Shown in pieces: positions 61,119-64,000 of a stretch of DNA of 64,000 nt (its first letter is position 1; the number at the start of each line of letters is the position of its first letter). This stretch comes from Eubacterium sp. GTDB taxonomy: Bacteria; Bacillota; Clostridia; Lachnospirales; Lachnospiraceae. Location of the stretch: positions 1 to 64,000 of the forward strand of contig JAFRHL010000010.1 of NCBI GenBank assembly GCA_017433295.1. The letters run 5' to 3'. Both the position numbers and the translations under genes were made by a program. The notes under the pieces are model-generated. The model was not told where the DNA came from, made no database searches, and saw only the letters and a list, made by a program, of their open reading frames with translations.

Positions 61119-62641
61119 GTTGTATCTCCCATCTTTTTCATCACTGACCAGTAATTCTTTTCATGCCTGCCGGAGGCTTCCCTGATATGTTCCTCCTGGA
61201 TTTCTCCCGGAATCAGAAAATCAGCGCGAACCAGACCTTCCTGCAGACAGCTCCTGAGTTCCTTTATCTGATTCCTGCTATATCCACATTGGTCTGCCCG
61301 TTTCAGAATAACTGAACCGGCATACTCATAGATGTCATGGGCAAATTCCTTCTCGGCAGTATAATAGCGCAGGTTAAAACTTTCATAATCCTCAAACTCT
61401 CTCAAATAGGCTGCGTCATCAGAAGACTCTCTGATATAGATGTAGTAGAGACAGGCTGTGTCTTTTCCAGGGGATCTCCTGACAACCCTTCCCAGTCTCT
61501 GGATCCTCTGACGTTCCACCGCTGAGCTGCTTAAAACGATTCCGATATTTGCATCCGGAACGTCAATTCCCTCATCAAGACATCGACAGCTTATAAGGAT
61601 ACGGATGTTTCCTTTCCTGAACTCATCAAGCACTCTCTCCCTGGCATCCTTTGTCATCTCCGAATGGTAGATGCCGCAGATATTGCCAAAGCTCCTCCGG
61701 ACTGCAGCTGCCATATCCCCTGCCTGAGAGATCCTTTCACAGAATACCAGGATCCGGTCTTCCGTATTCAGACGCTCAATCAGGGCAACCCCGCAGGCAA
61801 TCCTGGCCCGGGCAAGATTACTCACCCTCTTCCGATCCCAGGTCGCCAGTAAGAAGGCTGCCGCAGGCTCTTCAGGATCCATGTCCGCCTCAGAGGCGAT
61901 GGCGCTGACTTTCTTCAGAAACTGGTCTTTCTCCATCCCTTTCAGGTCGGGATAAGAGGCGTAAAGTCTTGCCAGAAGAAGACTGATCTTATCAGTCAAT
62001 TCCATATATGTATCCAGTTCATCCCCATAAAAAGAGGCGGCCACCTCACATATGGTAAATGGCGAGATCACTCCGTCCATAACAGCATCGCTGAAATCAT
62101 ACTGATAAATCACCTTTCCCAGGGATCGGGTCAGAACAGAATCATTATTGCTTCCAAAAGGCGTAGCAGAAAGACCCAGGGCAAAATAGCCCCCACTTCC
62201 CCTGATCTGGGAAGTCAGAAAACTGAAAATCTTCCGATTCTCCCTGCTCTGATAATGATGACATTCATCACAGATCAGCAGGACGGGATGACCCAGGGCA
62301 AGGTCACGGCGGATGTGCCGGAAAAGATAGTCTCTGGCAGAATTGATGATATAGATCATAACCCGTCTGTCCGGATCGTCCCGCCTTTCCCCACTGAAAA
62401 AGCCGGGTCTCATCTCTTCTGATGGCATGTGATGAAGCAGTGCCTTCTGCCATTGGCGGGCCAGAGGAATCGTCGGAACAACAACCCTTATGACAATATC
62501 CTTGTATCTGTCTGTCAGCTCATCAATCGCGGCAAGGGCAAGTCTTGTCTTCCCCGCCCCGGTGACCGCATGGACGATCCCTCGATGGCCATTGTTTTCC
62601 CAGGCCTTCAGACATTCCTTCTGCCATCTGTAAAGCTTCAT
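61112..62641 (-). CDS. SF2 DEAD/DEAH helicase of the four-gene operon
   Basis: A 509-residue superfamily 2 helicase. VTGAGKTRLAL (TGAGKT at 27-32), CDECHHY at 124-130, GLSATPFGSNNDS, and ERQRIQRLGRVVRRSPGKD are the classic motifs Ia-VI of the UvsW/XPB-like group. It has no nuclease domain. It is the first gene of the operon, followed with a 7-base overlap by the unknown protein and then two BREX-type ATPases. The 27-bp repeat at 62680-62706 lies in its leader. Confidence 0.9.
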   Translation of the reverse strand: MKLYRWQKECLKAWENNGHRGIVHAVTGAGKTRLALAAIDELTDRYKDIVIRVVVPTIPLARQWQKALLHHMPSEEMRPGFFSGERRDDPDRRVMIYIINSARDYLFRHIRRDLALGHPVLLICDECHHYQSRENRKIFSFLTSQIRGSGGYFALGLSATPFGSNNDSVLTRSLGKVIYQYDFSDAVMDGVISPFTICEVAASFYGDELDTYMELTDKISLLLARLYASYPDLKGMEKDQFLKKVSAIASEADMDPEEPAAAFLLATWDRKRVSNLARARIACGVALIERLNTEDRILVFCERISQAGDMAAAVRRSFGNICGIYHSEMTKDARERVLDEFRKGNIRILISCRCLDEGIDVPDANIGIVLSSSAVERQRIQRLGRVVRRSPGKDTACLYYIYIRESSDDAAYLREFEDYESFNLRYYTAEKEFAHDIYEYAGSVILKRADQCGYSRNQIKELRSCLQEGLVRADFLIPGEIQEEHIREASGRHEKNYWSVMKKMGDTTC

Positions 62642-62679
62642 AGCAGGATCCTTTCCGACAATTAATGACGACCGGGTAT

Positions 62680-62706
62680 GGAGACAGAGAACCGTCCCCT
62701 GTCTCC
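62680..62706. repeat. 27-bp palindromic repeat, single copy right of the helicase/ATPase operon
   Basis: One copy in the same orientation as that at 57821-57847, about 38 bases before the helicase ATG, so the four-gene operon is bracketed by direct copies. Confidence 0.92.
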
Positions 62707-62774
62707 TTTTTCTGCGTAATTATATCATGGCAAAAATGCCATGTAAATAGCGGAAGGGGATTTAATATATCCGT

Positions 62775-64000
62775 TTATACCCCTTTTCCGCAGCACTTTT
62801 TATATTTTTTTCCGCTGCCACAGGGACAGGGATCATTTCTTCCTGGTTTTGTTTCCCCCCGGCGGAAGGTGGTTCCGGAATCGATCCGCACAGGTTCTTT
62901 TTTTGTGCTGACTGCATCTTCATAGAGATCATTCAGCTGACTGATAATTTTTTCTTCATTTAATGTCCGATCAATTATATCCCTCCGGCTTTGGGTCAGA
63001 CCCAGCATCTGTGTAACCAGCGCTTTCTGATACGTCTCCGGTTCATCCTGTATCCTGTAAAAACATTTCTCCGCCATATCCCATGAATGCGGGTATGTTT
63101 CTTTTACATACTTCATTTCCCCCGTATGATCATGGTAATATCTGCACATATACCAGTTATATGTCAGATACTTTGACCTGCTCATATACCTCATATCAGC
63201 GGCCGAAGTCCCTTCCTCAATACAATTTTGATATCCCGAACTGGTTAGTGTCCCTTTTTCTTTCTGCCGCTCTTCATAAATATAATCAGACACATTTGCA
63301 ATATAATCCTCCACAAAGCTGCTGACCTTTTTGTCCTCATGCATATAAAAGGACTCAAGCGCAATATATCCTGAATAAACAGTTGTTTCGTATTCCCCTT
63401 TTAAAATATCTTTTTCCTCCAGAAAATCCAGAAACCTTAAAAATGGGATACGCAGACTTTTCCTTGAAAGATTTTTACTGATACAGATAACAATATCTGA
63501 GATATAAGGCTGAAGCTTGTCACTCTCATCCCCCACCTGATCAAGAAACTTTTTATATAATTCCAGATCCCGGGGCAAACGTCCGACATTCCATTCTATA
63601 TCAAGAAACAGCGTATTTTGAAAGGATCCATCCAACATCATGGCATGTGGAATCTTCCCTGACTTTTCATATTGCTCCAGATCAAGATGATACCAGGAAA
63701 GAGCTTTCCCTGGCTGTCCGATATTCATCAGGCAGTCCCCACACAGCTGATATACAAAAGGCTGATACTCTTTCAATGGACAAACCTTTGAGAAATATCC
63801 GGCTGCCTCCCTATAATCTCCCAGAGCATGGCTGACTTTCCCCGACATAATGATTACCTCTTCATCTGCCGGACATTGCTTCCTCAAATATTTCATAATG
63901 GAATCAGCCTGTCTCAGGTTTTCCTGCCCCTGAGATTTATTACTGAGATAATACAGACATTGCGCAAGAAGATATTGAATCTCCAGAAGATCAGGCTGGA
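62775..64000 (-). CDS. TPR-like protein with SEC-C zinc motif, 5-prime end beyond window
   Basis: The frame is open from the stop at 62775 to the right edge of the window, so the start is not seen; a shorter frame from 63896 is only an internal Met. Before it the frame reads [20 protein letters not shown], a helical TPR-like continuation. The body has TPR-type helices ([49 protein letters not shown]) and the C-terminus ends in a SEC-C motif, [19 protein letters not shown], with the CxCx8CC zinc ligands. SEC-C proteins link to secretion or to many regulators; the role here is unknown. Confidence 0.82.
   Translation of the reverse strand, partial: QPDLLEIQYLLAQCLYYLSNKSQGQENLRQADSIMKYLRKQCPADEEVIIMSGKVSHALGDYREAAGYFSKVCPLKEYQPFVYQLCGDCLMNIGQPGKALSWYHLDLEQYEKSGKIPHAMMLDGSFQNTLFLDIEWNVGRLPRDLELYKKFLDQVGDESDKLQPYISDIVICISKNLSRKSLRIPFLRFLDFLEEKDILKGEYETTVYSGYIALESFYMHEDKKVSSFVEDYIANVSDYIYEERQKEKGTLTSSGYQNCIEEGTSAADMRYMSRSKYLTYNWYMCRYYHDHTGEMKYVKETYPHSWDMAEKCFYRIQDEPETYQKALVTQMLGLTQSRRDIIDRTLNEEKIISQLNDLYEDAVSTKKEPVRIDSGTTFRRGETKPGRNDPCPCGSGKKYKKCCGKGV

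Noticed and set aside
5885..62706. CRISPR array
   Set aside because: The palindromes are spread over 57 kb with pairs of fixed spacing, are inverted, and have no regular unique spacers or cas genes.

Overview
The window looks like a chromosome segment of an anaerobic Firmicute, most likely a clostridial or Lachnospiraceae-type gut bacterium. The protein families point that way: a clostripain-type peptidase, a CD1871A-type CXXC membrane protein, a FixABCX-type electron-transfer flavoprotein, and large CACHE/PAS/GGDEF/EAL proteins, with strong AGGAGG ribosome sites throughout. Nearly every gene is on the minus strand. Only two convincing genes are on the plus strand, at 20495-21646 and 28800-29831.

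Layout by region. (1) 1-4.4 kb is an accessory, mobile-element-like block: a lipoprotein N-terminus, two small unknown genes, a serine resolvase with an internal deletion, a relaxase with its accessory protein, a candidate oriT, and an orphan IS66 TnpA-like gene. (2) 4.5-13.9 kb holds a MATE exporter, a 1588-residue c-di-GMP protein, a GH32 fructosidase, a metallo-beta-lactamase-fold hydrolase and a Crp/Fnr regulator. (3) 14.1-28.4 kb is an anaerobic respiratory module. A Tat-exported molybdopterin oxidoreductase with its FeS and NrfD-like subunits sits with TatA-, TatB-like and TatC proteins, FixA, FixB, FixC and FixX, MenA, a polyprenyl diphosphate synthase, a LuxR-type response regulator, a polyferredoxin and a radical SAM protein. 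Together they suggest electrons moving from FixABCX to menaquinone and out to an exported reductase. (4) 28.8-42.8 kb holds a nucleoid-associated protein, a secreted YD-like protein, a clostripain-like peptidase, a thiol-redox operon (NapH-like/TlpA fusion, CXXC membrane protein, TlpA-like protein, lipoprotein) and two more c-di-GMP proteins. (5) 43.0-46.8 kb is housekeeping and metabolism, with a broken TMEM175-type channel gene. (6) 46.8-64 kb is defence or DNA-processing rich: a PLD-nuclease/SF2 helicase, a Wadjet/Mks-like JetA-JetB-JetC set with no visible JetD, and a four-gene operon of an SF2 helicase, an unknown protein and two BREX-type (DUF2791-like) ATPases, followed by a truncated SEC-C protein.

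A 27-bp palindromic repeat occurs 19 times between 5.9 and 62.7 kb, mostly as inverted pairs forming units of about 100 bp. It is absent from the mobile-like left end. It supplies the last codons of two large genes and brackets both the Jet operon and the helicase/ATPase operon. A separate run of six hairpins at 35396-35634 does not match any gene and may be a structured RNA or an IS200/IS605-type remnant.
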